A stretch of DNA of 64,000 nt from Candidatus Heimdallarchaeota archaeon. GTDB lineage: Archaea > Asgardarchaeota > Heimdallarchaeia > Heimdallarchaeales > Kariarchaeaceae. The stretch is taken from positions 496,001 through 560,000 of the forward strand of contig JASBSB010000006.1 in the NCBI GenBank assembly GCA_030149205.1, given 5' to 3'. The notes under the pieces are model-generated. The model ran no database searches, was not told where the DNA came from, and worked only from the letters and a program-made list of their open reading frames with translations. A program made the position numbers and the translations under genes. Below are positions 8,261-16,865 of the stretch, one piece after another. The stretch's first letter is position 1, and every line of letters begins with the position of its first letter.

Positions 8261-8866
8261 GTGATGAAAAAAATTATATTGGATACTATTATGCACACAC
8301 CTATGAATAATCTAAATGAAACTAAAGATCCTTCTGTTATTATTTACAACCTTAAAGTGATGTATTTTGTTTTTTTGGGGAGCTCTCTCCTTTACCCTTT
8401 GTTAATCCTATTAATTCAATTAACAGGTGGATTTGGAACACCCCAGAAACCCTCTACTATTCCAATTCAATTGCTTCTTATCGTTTTCTATGGTGTAAGT
8501 GTTGTTTCGATTGGGGTAATCTATGCGTTTCTTATACCAAAAATTAATGAGCAGGTTAACAACTTGTTATCTTTTACAAATGATTTGTATAAATATCCCG
8601 ATGAGGCTATTGATACAATAACCAAACAAATTTATCAACAGTTTGGTTATTTTGTTATAATTATTGTACTTGCAGAATCGATTGGTATCTATGGTCTTGT
8701 TATTGGTCTTCTTGAAATGATTTATATCAGTGGAACTGTGCAATGGTTGGAAATATCACCCTTTTTTATTGGGTCATTTGTTGTAATCGTTGATGTCTAC
8801 ATGCGGTATTTCAATCCATCATTTGATAAATTAAAATCAAAAGTTAATGAATTTGCTTCTTATTGA
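8261..8866 (+). CDS. Four-helix membrane protein with a proteolipid-like ILAE-IYG helix
   Basis: 201 aa, not assigned to a family. Four membrane helices arranged as two pairs (about 28-47, 68-88, 125-153, 165-182) with a hydrophilic segment between helix 2 and 3. Helix 3 reads VLAESIGIYGLVIGLL, which closely resembles the ion-binding helix of V-type ATPase c/K subunits (AEaxaIYGLvi). The flanking helices do not carry the glycine ladder of c subunits, so this may be a diverged relative or convergence. Start is GTG 8261 or the adjacent ATG 8264. Confidence 0.6.
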   Translation: MMKKIILDTIMHTPMNNLNETKDPSVIIYNLKVMYFVFLGSSLLYPLLILLIQLTGGFGTPQKPSTIPIQLLLIVFYGVSVVSIGVIYAFLIPKINEQVNNLLSFTNDLYKYPDEAIDTITKQIYQQFGYFVIIIVLAESIGIYGLVIGLLEMIYISGTVQWLEISPFFIGSFVVIVDVYMRYFNPSFDKLKSKVNEFASY

Positions 8867-8943
8867 ATGTAGGATTGTAAATGATACTGAAAACAATTTT
8901 GTAAATTTATAGGATAGTTTCAAGGATGAAAAATTACGTGTTT

Positions 8944-11511
8944 TTATTTTGATTTTTCTGTTACGAATTCCTTATAATTTGGAGAGATGGTTAAATCAAC
9001 GATACCTGTACCAAGGGTGATTTCTTGTCCTACAATAACGTTTTCAATGATACCTACAAGATTATCACGTTCTCCTCTTATCGAAGCATCTAAGAGATGT
9101 TTAACAGTAACTTCAAATGCAGCTCTGGCCAAAACCGAAGTGTTTTCTCCTGAGATCCCATGTCTCCCTATCTGTCGAATATCGCCTGAATAGGTCATTA
9201 AATCTGAAACAAGCATTAAGTGCCTCATGTCAACCTCTAATCCTTGTTTTTCCATAACTTCATTTGATTCACGGATGATTGCATTTCTTGCTGCCTCAAT
9301 GCCAAGAGTTTCTGCAATTTCATGGATATGGTTAGTATAAGATTTTTCTGGATCAACTCCAGGAATTCTTAGTACCTGTATAAAGTTAGAGCCTTCAGAG
9401 ATTATCTCGAATCTTTCTTCCTCTCCTTCCTTTGAGCTCTTCTTCTTGATCATAACTCGACTTACACCTTTTAGCCCCTTTATTGGGATAGCTCTAACTT
9501 TTTCAGATAATTTTTGGAGCTCTTGTAAGGTTGGGCTTTCTGCATTTGGATAAACCACAATTACGTTCCCATCAACTGAAGCTTTATACTTTCTTTTTTG
9601 AATTTTCTCTCTAACCTCTTCAGGTGTGACCCCTTTATCACTGAGAAGTTCTTTGTTTAAGCTGACATTAATGGTTAAATTGATTTGATCCGTCTCTAAC
9701 TTTTCTGCGAGATCATTTACAGTTGTTAATTCAATATTCTGGGCAACTTCCTTTGCCTTCTCCCTATTTGTTTCATATTCTGGTTCCAAAGCAACTGTCA
9801 TACTAGGAGTACTGGGTTTTTTCCTTGCATCAACAATCTCAATTAGACGTGGTAAACCAAGTGTTACATTCATCTCTCTAACACCTGCAAAGTGGAAGGT
9901 TCTTAGAGTATTATGTGTGACAACACCATCGGCCGTAACAAAAGTTTCACTCCCAGGAACCGAAAAATCGTATACATAAGTGGTGGGAGATTTGATTCTC
10001 TTGATGTTGGTTATCCTATCCCAAGTTACGTCACTATAGATTGCATTTTCAAGAATTAAAAGCTCTTCAGTTAATTCTGCTGAGTTCTTATGATTTTTCA
10101 AAGAGTTATAGATCTGTATTAATTCTGTTCTCTGTAGAGATGAAAAATTTTGGAAGCTGGTTTTAAGCTTAATATTTACAATTTCATTTAAATTCTCAAA
10201 GCCTGGAATAACATCAGTCTTTGTGGATTTAATCGAGTTTAATCCCAATACATATTGAAAATCATTTTCATTTACAATAAGAGAATAATTATTTTTATTG
10301 AACCTAGTAATAACTTCAAACATTGAGAACAACAAACCAATCATCTGTAGATTCCAATCAGAATGTACATTGATCCGATAGTCCATTCCCTCTAAAGAGG
10401 TTAATTCGGAGTATAATAAATGTTCAAGAAATTCAGCTCTGAAGTTTTCATCATGTTCCAATATGTCTACAGGAATTTTATAATCTGAGTTTTCCTCCAA
10501 ATTTCTAACTATTGTTAAAATTTCTACAGAAATATCGGTAGTATCAATTGATGCTTTAACTTTTCTCTCTAATTCTCTCAACGCAACTTGGACATTTCCA
10601 GAATTTCCATAGGTTAATTCACTTGAGATCTGTTGAGGAGAATGTTTTGGGAATTTCATCATCACTGGAATGCTATCCCCAATCTTTAGCATATTTCCCT
10701 TTATAGGAATAATAGAGTTTTTAGCTCTGACTACAAATGAATGAGATGGAGTTGCGATTATTGACCTTCCTGAGGCAAAATCAACTTTTATCAAATTTCC
10801 GTTAGGTTTATGCCTGCTTATCTCTGCAACCGGTAACCATTCAACCTTCTCAGTTTGAACCAGTGATGGAACCTGTAAATTAAGTTCAGTGACGTCACCA
10901 ATAAAACTATCATTTTCTTGAATTTTTTTAGATTCAGGTAAAAGATCAATCAGATCATTGACCAACTCCTCAAAAGTTAAAACCTGAATTTTATCTTTAA
11001 ATTGCACAATGATCCTTTCGTTTCCTGATATTGACATTTGTGTCCCAGGTTCTCCAATACTCTGTGCACTTACAACACCTGCTGCTGCACCAGGATCCAT
11101 TTCTGCAAAGGTGTATGATCGAAAGATCTCAAGCATTATGGTTTCAAATTGTTCTTGAGTGACATATGTTGAATTTTTATCTGGTTTAGATTTTGTGGCG
11201 TTGATTTCACTTGCACGCTCTTTTAATTTTGCCCTAAGTTGATTTAAGACATCAAGAGAAACCAAACGATCAGATCTATTCTGATAATCTGCTAATTGAG
11301 TCTCTATATCGTCAAACGAAAGATATCCATTACTTTTACCTGTTGCCTTCTTGGTAGTTTCCTTTTTAGTGGTTGACTTCTTGGTAGTTTCCTTTTTAGT
11401 GGTTGCCTTCTTGGTAGTTTCTTTTTTGGTGGTTGCCTTCTTGGTAGTTGCCTTTTTGGTGGTTGCCTTCTTAGCAGTTTCTTTCTTGGGTACGGTGCTT
11501 TTCTTTGCCAT
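8944..11511 (-). CDS. rpoA2: RNA polymerase subunit A'' with intein and Lys-rich N-terminal tail
   Basis: C-terminal half of the largest RNAP subunit. The mature part starts near residue 60 and includes SAQSIGEPGTQM and TLRTFHFAGV (trigger loop), LPRLIEIVDARKKPSTP and the C-terminal RHGISGENTSVLARAAFE region. The trigger loop is interrupted after EPGTQM by a 375-residue intein (residues 160-534) with its own entry. Residues 11-60 are a tail of ten pentads of the type (A/E)TTKK, unusual for this subunit. Without the intein the product is about 480 aa, longer than the usual roughly 390 mainly because of the tail. The start overlaps the rpoA' stop as TAATG, so the two are translationally coupled. 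Confidence 0.96.
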   Translation of the reverse strand: MAKKSTVPKKETAKKATTKKATTKKATTKKETTKKATTKKETTKKSTTKKETTKKATGKSNGYLSFDDIETQLADYQNRSDRLVSLDVLNQLRAKLKERASEINATKSKPDKNSTYVTQEQFETIMLEIFRSYTFAEMDPGAAAGVVSAQSIGEPGTQMSISGNERIIVQFKDKIQVLTFEELVNDLIDLLPESKKIQENDSFIGDVTELNLQVPSLVQTEKVEWLPVAEISRHKPNGNLIKVDFASGRSIIATPSHSFVVRAKNSIIPIKGNMLKIGDSIPVMMKFPKHSPQQISSELTYGNSGNVQVALRELERKVKASIDTTDISVEILTIVRNLEENSDYKIPVDILEHDENFRAEFLEHLLYSELTSLEGMDYRINVHSDWNLQMIGLLFSMFEVITRFNKNNYSLIVNENDFQYVLGLNSIKSTKTDVIPGFENLNEIVNIKLKTSFQNFSSLQRTELIQIYNSLKNHKNSAELTEELLILENAIYSDVTWDRITNIKRIKSPTTYVYDFSVPGSETFVTADGVVTHNTLRTFHFAGVREMNVTLGLPRLIEIVDARKKPSTPSMTVALEPEYETNREKAKEVAQNIELTTVNDLAEKLETDQINLTINVSLNKELLSDKGVTPEEVREKIQKRKYKASVDGNVIVVYPNAESPTLQELQKLSEKVRAIPIKGLKGVSRVMIKKKSSKEGEEERFEIISEGSNFIQVLRIPGVDPEKSYTNHIHEIAETLGIEAARNAIIRESNEVMEKQGLEVDMRHLMLVSDLMTYSGDIRQIGRHGISGENTSVLARAAFEVTVKHLLDASIRGERDNLVGIIENVIVGQEITLGTGIVDLTISPNYKEFVTEKSK
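9910..11034 (-). mobile_element. Intein in the RpoA'' trigger loop
   Basis: 375-residue in-frame intervening protein. It begins at Ser160 with SISGNERIIV (block A, Ser nucleophile), has a block B with GRSIIATPSHSFVV (TxxH), a block F-like region YVYDFSVPGSETFVTADG and ends in VVTHN (block G; penultimate His, terminal Asn) followed by Thr as the +1 residue. Removing it restores EPGTQM-TLRTFHFAGV, the conserved trigger loop. The roughly 220 residues between the splicing blocks should hold a homing endonuclease, but I see no clear LAGLIDADG or HNH motif, so that part may be decayed. The splicing residues look intact. Confidence 0.93.
11332..11481 (-). repeat. 15-bp tandem repeat encoding (A/E)TTKK pentads
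   Basis: Ten 15-base units in the 5' end of rpoA'', readable on the plus strand as variants of TTTCTTGGTAGTTGCC and TTTTTTAGTGGTTGCC, with a 30-base higher-order alternation of A- and E-type units. It encodes a highly basic, disordered tail that resembles histone H1-like or DNA-binding tails. Copy number would be expected to vary by slippage. Confidence 0.9.
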
Positions 11512-14237
11512 TATTCTTCATCCTCACCTAATACTGTTTGTAGGATTACATCGATATTAACAGCTTTTCCATTATCACTTTTTGCTGGATCTATGTTATC
11601 CTCACCAAATTTGAACTGGATAATTTCACCAGTCGAATTTCTTACTGTTTTATCATAATTCGCGGTTAAATCTTGCATTGCATTTACCAATCTTCTTTGC
11701 ATATATCCACTAGAACTTGTACGGACAGCAGTATCTACTAATCCTTCTCTTCCACCACAAGCATGCATGAAAAACTCAATAGGCGTAAGACCTTTCCTAA
11801 AACTGGAATTAACAAATCCGTGAGCATCAGCAGAAAGATCTCCCCGGGTGAAATGAGGTAATGTTCTATCTTCATATCCTCTCATAATCCTGTTTCCACG
11901 GACAGATTGTTGCCCTACACAAGCACTCATCTGTGACAAGTTTAACATATTTCCTCTTGCACCAGTCTTTGCCATAATAACCGCCTCATTCGTCATACCA
12001 AGATATTCTGCGCTAACACTGCCGGCCTCATCACGAGCCTTTGCAAGTTCATCCTGAATCTTTGCTTCGAGAGATTCTCTTAAGGTATTTCCGGGAATAC
12101 GTTCTAATTTTCCAGAGTGAAACTCATCAATTAATTTATCTACATTTTCCTTTCGTTTCCCTATCTCAGAATCTATTCTCTCTCTACCTTCGATTGGAAC
12201 CTCAACTGCATCTACCCCAATTGTAAATCCACGTCTTGTGATATAGGCAGCAAGCATTTTAGTAATACCATCCAAAAATTTTCTTGTGGCATTTGTACCA
12301 AACTCCTTTAAAATTCGATGTAATACAGAATTAGGCACCTCAGCACCAAACCCTTGCTTATCAATTACCCCTGCAATTAGTTTTCCATTTTTAATAATAA
12401 CATAACCATCTGTTGGACATCTCTCCTTTAGACATTTTCCATCTGGTTGAGTCTTATCACAGACACATAGTTTATTCTTCATAGAAAAATTAAGTTCTTT
12501 TGGGAGCAATGTACTAAACAGAGTACGTCCGGACCATAATGGTGTACCATCAATGGTTTTTTTATCAGGTTCAGGCATCTCCCAAACATCAGCAGCCGTG
12601 AGTAGTTCACTCGCAGTTCTCTTTTCAAGATAAGTCCCACTTTTTGTTAAGAAATATGAAGCTGTGATAAAGTCCTGAATTGCTCCTATAATTGGGCCTC
12701 CGTACCTTGGTGTACTGATCTGTTCTTGAACCTTCATAAGTATATTCGCTTCTGCTCTTGCCTCTTCACTCTGAGGGACATGAAGATTCATCTCATCTCC
12801 ATCAAAGTCAGCATTATAAGGCCTACAAACACAAAGATTTAATCTAAAGGTCTTATAAGGCATCACTTTGACTTCATGAGCCATAATTGACATTCGATGC
12901 AGACTTGGTTGACGGTTAAACAGTACAATATCACCATCTCTAAGGTGACGTTCTATAATAAAACCAGGTCTCAGGGATTCAGAAACTATAGATGGATCAC
13001 GAGCAAACCTAAGGTCGATACGTCTCCCATCATCTCTAATAATATAATTTACCCCAGGATCACCCTTTGGTCCCTGCATAACCAACTCTTTCATTTCCTC
13101 TATATTCCATTCTGTCACCCTTTCTGGAACTGTCAGAATTTCTGCGATTTCCTTGGGGACACCCACCTGATTTATTGAGAGTAACGGATCTGGAGAGACA
13201 ACAGTACGGGCTGAAAAATCAACACGCTTACCGCTTAAGTTAGAACGGAATCTACCCTCTTTACCTTTTAATCTTTGAGTCAGAGTTCGTAAAGCTCTCC
13301 CACTCCTATGTCTCGCTGGAGGAATTCCACTAACTTCATTATCTAGATAAGTTGTGACGTGGTATTGGAGAAGCTCCCATAAATCCTCAACAATTAATTG
13401 AGGAGCACCTGATTCTCTATTATCATAAAGTCGTTGGTTTATTCGTATGATGTCAACAAGTTTATGTGTTAAATCATCCTCTGATCTTATCCCTGAATCT
13501 AGTGTGATACTTGGTCTTACGGATACTGGAGGAACAGGTAATACATCTAAAATCATCCATTCAGGTCTTGCATTCTCAGCATCAATTCCAAGAAGTAAGG
13601 CATCGTCATCTGGTATCAGCTTAAGTCTACCTTGAACTTCCAAAGCAGAAATTTTATCAACTACTTTGTTTCCATTAGCGGTTTCAAATTCTTCATTATA
13701 TGTAGTTGGTTTTTCTAATCTAACTTTATGCTGGAACTCCCCACAATGAGGACAGCCGTGACCTTCATCACCACCCTTTGGGTTAATCAGTTGATCACGT
13801 GCCTTTTTAGCCTTCTTCCATATTTGTTCCAAAAGTAACTGATCTAGTGTACCTGTTTCCTCTCGTCCCTGTCTTAGTTTGTTTACATAGAAAGTTACCT
13901 GCCGCTGGGGCAATACAATCCTTGAACATTTTCTACAAACTACTTGGAGGATCTTATATATTGTTTTGTTGAACCCCACGTGCACAATTGGTCTTTGTAA
14001 TTCTATATGACCAAAGTGCCCCGGACAGCCACCGATCCTATTTCCACAGGTAGTACATCTGGTACCAGGGTCTATCGTCCCTAATGCCGAATCCATTAAC
14101 CCATGAGGAATTGGTGTCCCATCCTCGTCAAATGTGTCTGCTGTAATAATACGTTGGACACTCATCTTTCGGATTTCATCTGGTGATAAAAGTCCGAACC
14201 TTATTGCTGCAATAGATTTAGGTAAATTGTAAGCCAT
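11511..14237 (-). CDS. rpoA1: RNA polymerase subunit A'
   Basis: N-terminal half of the largest RNAP subunit, holding the catalytic magnesium: NADFDGDEMN at residues 475-484. Zinc sites are seen in CTTCGNRIGGCPGHFGHIEL, CRKCSRIVLP and CPHCGEF; the bridge-helix-side motif RQPSLHRMSIMAH is also present. I start at ATG 14237 (MAYNLPKSIAAIRFGLL), preceded by GGGTG at a normal distance; a frame from 14285 would add 16 atypical residues. A cysteine-bearing segment (KLCVCDKTQPDGKCLKERC) near residue 630 may be an extra metal site. Stop overlaps the rpoA'' start by one base. rpoH and rpoB are not upstream. Confidence 0.97.
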   Translation of the reverse strand: MAYNLPKSIAAIRFGLLSPDEIRKMSVQRIITADTFDEDGTPIPHGLMDSALGTIDPGTRCTTCGNRIGGCPGHFGHIELQRPIVHVGFNKTIYKILQVVCRKCSRIVLPQRQVTFYVNKLRQGREETGTLDQLLLEQIWKKAKKARDQLINPKGGDEGHGCPHCGEFQHKVRLEKPTTYNEEFETANGNKVVDKISALEVQGRLKLIPDDDALLLGIDAENARPEWMILDVLPVPPVSVRPSITLDSGIRSEDDLTHKLVDIIRINQRLYDNRESGAPQLIVEDLWELLQYHVTTYLDNEVSGIPPARHRSGRALRTLTQRLKGKEGRFRSNLSGKRVDFSARTVVSPDPLLSINQVGVPKEIAEILTVPERVTEWNIEEMKELVMQGPKGDPGVNYIIRDDGRRIDLRFARDPSIVSESLRPGFIIERHLRDGDIVLFNRQPSLHRMSIMAHEVKVMPYKTFRLNLCVCRPYNADFDGDEMNLHVPQSEEARAEANILMKVQEQISTPRYGGPIIGAIQDFITASYFLTKSGTYLEKRTASELLTAADVWEMPEPDKKTIDGTPLWSGRTLFSTLLPKELNFSMKNKLCVCDKTQPDGKCLKERCPTDGYVIIKNGKLIAGVIDKQGFGAEVPNSVLHRILKEFGTNATRKFLDGITKMLAAYITRRGFTIGVDAVEVPIEGRERIDSEIGKRKENVDKLIDEFHSGKLERIPGNTLRESLEAKIQDELAKARDEAGSVSAEYLGMTNEAVIMAKTGARGNMLNLSQMSACVGQQSVRGNRIMRGYEDRTLPHFTRGDLSADAHGFVNSSFRKGLTPIEFFMHACGGREGLVDTAVRTSSSGYMQRRLVNAMQDLTANYDKTVRNSTGEIIQFKFGEDNIDPAKSDNGKAVNIDVILQTVLGEDEE

Positions 14238-14423
14238 GTCACACCCACGGAATTGTGATTGAAAAAAAAAAGCTCTTCGAGACAATTTGAAGAACTTTTA
14301 GATATATCTTAACCTATTGGAGAATCAATTTTATTAAAGTATTAAGATGCCTCGCGCATAAAGTTAGGCATAAAAACCCTTTTTTTATGAAAGAAACTTT
14401 TAACCAAATTCAAGAGAAATTTA

Positions 14424-15035
14424 TCATTCTTTTGTCTTAAGTTTCTCCTTTTCTTCTTTTGCCTTTTCTCGTTGAAGAATAAAGCTATGAGTAAACTGAT
14501 AAAGCCACTCCATAATTTCTAACGATACAGATGGCTTGTTCTCAAATACATTCCAACCCCTATCATAAATTCGATTCAAACTCAGAGATTCAATAATTTG
14601 GGAACGGCTTAAAGACCCTATTTGAGTAGTCTCTGGAATTACTATCGCAAGTGGTAAGGCCTTATCCTCGGTTTGCCAAATAAAATCTTTCCAAAAGGAT
14701 TTCCTGATTTCTATCACTAAATCATCATCGACATCAAGATTTAGAACAATAGCATCAACTGAACTATTAGAGAAATTTTTCTTCCATTTGGAAAAGGATT
14801 CGACTTCTTCAACCAACCATTCCGTCTTATCGTCAGAGGATTCATTTAATGAATCAAACAGACTTTTTGGCTTTCCAACCTTAAGATATAGGATTTTAGG
14901 ATGGATGATTGAATACTTATTAAAGGCGAATCGAAGAGTATCCATAATTGAAATATTAAATAGACTTATAATAACTCTTCTTTTTGAATCCCAATGAAGA
15001 ATTAAAGTATTTTCATTAAAGGTTTTTATTAACAT
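14424..15035 (-). CDS. Arf-like pseudo-GTPase with lost nucleotide-binding motifs
   Basis: 203 aa. The strand-helix order aligns by eye with Arf/Arl GTPases: RRVIISLFNISIMDTLRFAF sits where Arf has the P-loop but GxxxxGKT is gone; VDAIVLNLDVDD corresponds to the beta-4 strand; LPLAIVIPETTQIG corresponds to the strand with NKxD, which is replaced by PETT; and SLSRSQIIESLSLNRIYDRG-W followed by LEIMEWLYQF matches the Arf C-terminal helices. No DxxG switch II glycine is obvious. The end is a charged helix (QREKAKEEKEKLK). Likely a non-binding scaffold. Family call is my alignment from memory, not a search. Confidence 0.55.
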   Translation of the reverse strand: MLIKTFNENTLILHWDSKRRVIISLFNISIMDTLRFAFNKYSIIHPKILYLKVGKPKSLFDSLNESSDDKTEWLVEEVESFSKWKKNFSNSSVDAIVLNLDVDDDLVIEIRKSFWKDFIWQTEDKALPLAIVIPETTQIGSLSRSQIIESLSLNRIYDRGWNVFENKPSVSLEIMEWLYQFTHSFILQREKAKEEKEKLKTKE

Positions 15036-15354
15036 TGCTAAAAAATAAAAAAAAGATTACCCTCTCAATATTTAACATCAAAAAATAAAAAGTCTAAAAT
15101 GTGTTTAAGCGTCAAAATATAAAGAAAAAGAAAGGAATAATTGTAATTTATTACCTTATATGATTTTATTTGAAATGTTATTTTTTAGATTTGATCATTA
15201 ACCATTCTCAAGTAATAAAATTCTTTAGAAAATTTAAATCAAAGAGAACTAGAAAATACTATACTATTCTAAAAGGTTCAAACTCAAATTCAACCCCCAT
15301 AGGTTAACAACATTAATAACAACACATATAAATTCAAGAAAGGAAGGATTTACA
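15036..15354. other. 319-base AT-rich intergenic region between divergent genes
   Basis: Divergent promoter region between the pseudo-Arf gene and the FKBP gene. It is rich in A and T tracts, contains no open frame of note and no hairpin or repeat that I can support. The only clear signal is the TATA-like element near 15324 for the rightward gene. Confidence 0.6.
15324..15333 (+). promoter_or_regulatory. TATA box of the FKBP gene
   Basis: ACATATAAAT centred 27 bases before the GTG start, with AGGAAGGA between it and the start. Spacing suits an archaeal TATA element with a very short leader. Confidence 0.45.
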
Positions 15355-15993
15355 GTGAATAAGAAAAGAATAACTGTAATTTGTTTCCTTATTATTTTGA
15401 CTTTTTTAATCTCTCATTCACAAGCAACAGCCTATTCTGCAACGAGAGGAGTTGAACTCGGTGATACAATCAGGCTCGCATATAAGGGTGTGTTTAAGAA
15501 TGGAACAATTTTTGACCAAAACCAAAATGCTGTATTCAAGAATCTGCAATACGGAAATTATATTGATGGTTTTGTCACCAATGTGCTTGGAATGAAAATT
15601 GGAGAGTCTAAAACTTTTGAAGTTCCTCCATCTCAGGGGTACACTCAAAAAGGTCACAAATTATATGGACTTACCCTAATTTTCACTGTAAAGATACTTG
15701 GGGTACAGGGTTACACTAGTGCCGCTCCTCAATCGTCTGGTCCTAACATTCTAAGTCAGACATTTACAGTGATCGCGTGGATTGGGGGTATCATTCTTGC
15801 CCCAATAGTTGGTTATAGAGGTTATGAATATTTTAAAAACTCCACAGTTATAAACAAAAAGATTAATGTGTGTTCTGTATGTGGTGATAAGTCAGACGGT
15901 ATCTGTGCAAGTTGTGGTTTTCCATACTGCAGATCAGATTTTAGAAAGGGTTGCCCAAACTGTCATGCAAACACGTTCAAGCCTAAGTCCTAA
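15355..15993 (+). CDS. Membrane-anchored FKBP-type peptidyl-prolyl isomerase with cytosolic zinc ribbon
   Basis: 212 aa, GTG start preceded by AGGAAGGA. A signal peptide (residues 6-24, VICFLIILTFLISHSQATA) leads into an FKBP domain (GDTIRLAYKGVFKNGTIFD, GMKIGESKTFEVPPSQGY, LTLIFTVKILGV). A membrane helix (about 139-158) follows, then a cytosolic cysteine cluster with CSVCGDKSDGICASCGFPYC and CPNC. The FKBP core lacks the long insert domain of SlyD-type archaeal FKBPs. It should fold exported proteins at the outer face of the membrane, with the zinc part sensing or docking inside. Topology is inferred. Confidence 0.85.
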   Translation: MNKKRITVICFLIILTFLISHSQATAYSATRGVELGDTIRLAYKGVFKNGTIFDQNQNAVFKNLQYGNYIDGFVTNVLGMKIGESKTFEVPPSQGYTQKGHKLYGLTLIFTVKILGVQGYTSAAPQSSGPNILSQTFTVIAWIGGIILAPIVGYRGYEYFKNSTVINKKINVCSVCGDKSDGICASCGFPYCRSDFRKGCPNCHANTFKPKS

Positions 15994-16056
15994 AATATAA
16001 TATCCTCATGTATACAACTACAATTTTTTTAAGTATAAGCATTATTTGGTAAACTG

Positions 16057-16788
16057 TTGAAGAAAAAGATTGAACTACGTTCTCCCCATAGGAAAAGAGA
16101 GATGAGAACTTTTCCAATCAATGTTATTGACATAGATATGCTAAATCCTCATGAAATGATAATTGAAAGCGAGTTAGAGTTTGTTATTGAAGATTTAAAA
16201 AAAAATAAGATTTTATGGTATCCAATTGTCATTGACAAGAAATCTAAGATTGTGTTAGATGGACATCATAGGTTCGAAGCTCTCAAAAGACTTGGATTCA
16301 AGAAAATACCTGTGATTGAACTTGATTATCAAGATGAGGATTTGATACAGGTCGACACCTGGTATCCTATTATTAAGGTAGAATTGACAAAGTTTCTTGA
16401 AGAATTGAAAGAACTTGGCTTTATTTTCTCACCACTTGTAAAAATTGAAAACTCCCTTCTTCAGGATTTGTCTAAACTAAAATCTAGAGATATTACAGCA
16501 ATTATACATAACAACAAACTCCAATGTCATGTTAAGGGTGATAGAGAGAAAATCTTTCAGCTCATTAACAAAAAATACCTAGAGGGAATAATATACACAG
16601 ATTCTCAAGAGTTATCAATAAAACATAGTGACTTGAATACCACCTCAGTGATTTCTTGGGGATATACAAAGAAGGAAATTGTGCAATTAGCACTAAAGGG
16701 CAGAACATTTTTACCAAAAACAACTCGTCATACCATCAAATACCAATATCAAAGAATTGATTTCAATATTGATGAATTAACAACTTAA
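16057..16788 (+). CDS. ParB-domain free-serine kinase-like protein (SerK/SbnI family)
   Basis: 243 aa. The ParB/Srx core reads ELEFVIEDLKKNKILWYPIV and VLDGHHRFEALKRLGFKKIP; the DGHHRxxA motif is typical. The extended C-terminal part with GRTFLPKTTRHTI matches the layout of archaeal ADP-dependent L-serine kinase SerK and staphylococcal SbnI, which phosphorylate free serine to O-phosphoserine for cysteine or diaminopropionate synthesis. Start could be TTG 16057 or ATG 16102. It is the gene before the AAA/VWA operon, same strand, with a 77-base gap. Family likely, substrate unproven. Confidence 0.7.
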   Translation: MKKKIELRSPHRKREMRTFPINVIDIDMLNPHEMIIESELEFVIEDLKKNKILWYPIVIDKKSKIVLDGHHRFEALKRLGFKKIPVIELDYQDEDLIQVDTWYPIIKVELTKFLEELKELGFIFSPLVKIENSLLQDLSKLKSRDITAIIHNNKLQCHVKGDREKIFQLINKKYLEGIIYTDSQELSIKHSDLNTTSVISWGYTKKEIVQLALKGRTFLPKTTRHTIKYQYQRIDFNIDELTT

Positions 16789-16865
16789 GCATCAAAAAAT
16801 TAATTCAGTAAATAATTAAGTAAGCATCGTTTCCTTTATATCAAGGTCGAAGTAAACGCGAGTAT

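Noticed and set aside
8261..8866. V-type ATPase c subunit
   Set aside because: Only one helix matches. The protein has four helices in two unequal pairs and lacks the glycine helix of c subunits.
11351..11560. Plus-strand frame of 69 codons rich in VVSFLVV repeats
   Set aside because: It is the antisense reading of the Lys-rich tandem repeat at the 5' end of rpoA''. The repeat alone explains the periodic hydrophobic pattern.
14238..14285. A 16-codon N-terminal extension of RpoA' (start at 14285)
   Set aside because: It is Arg/Phe-rich and not part of the family. ATG 14237 with GGGTG upstream gives the normal N-terminus.
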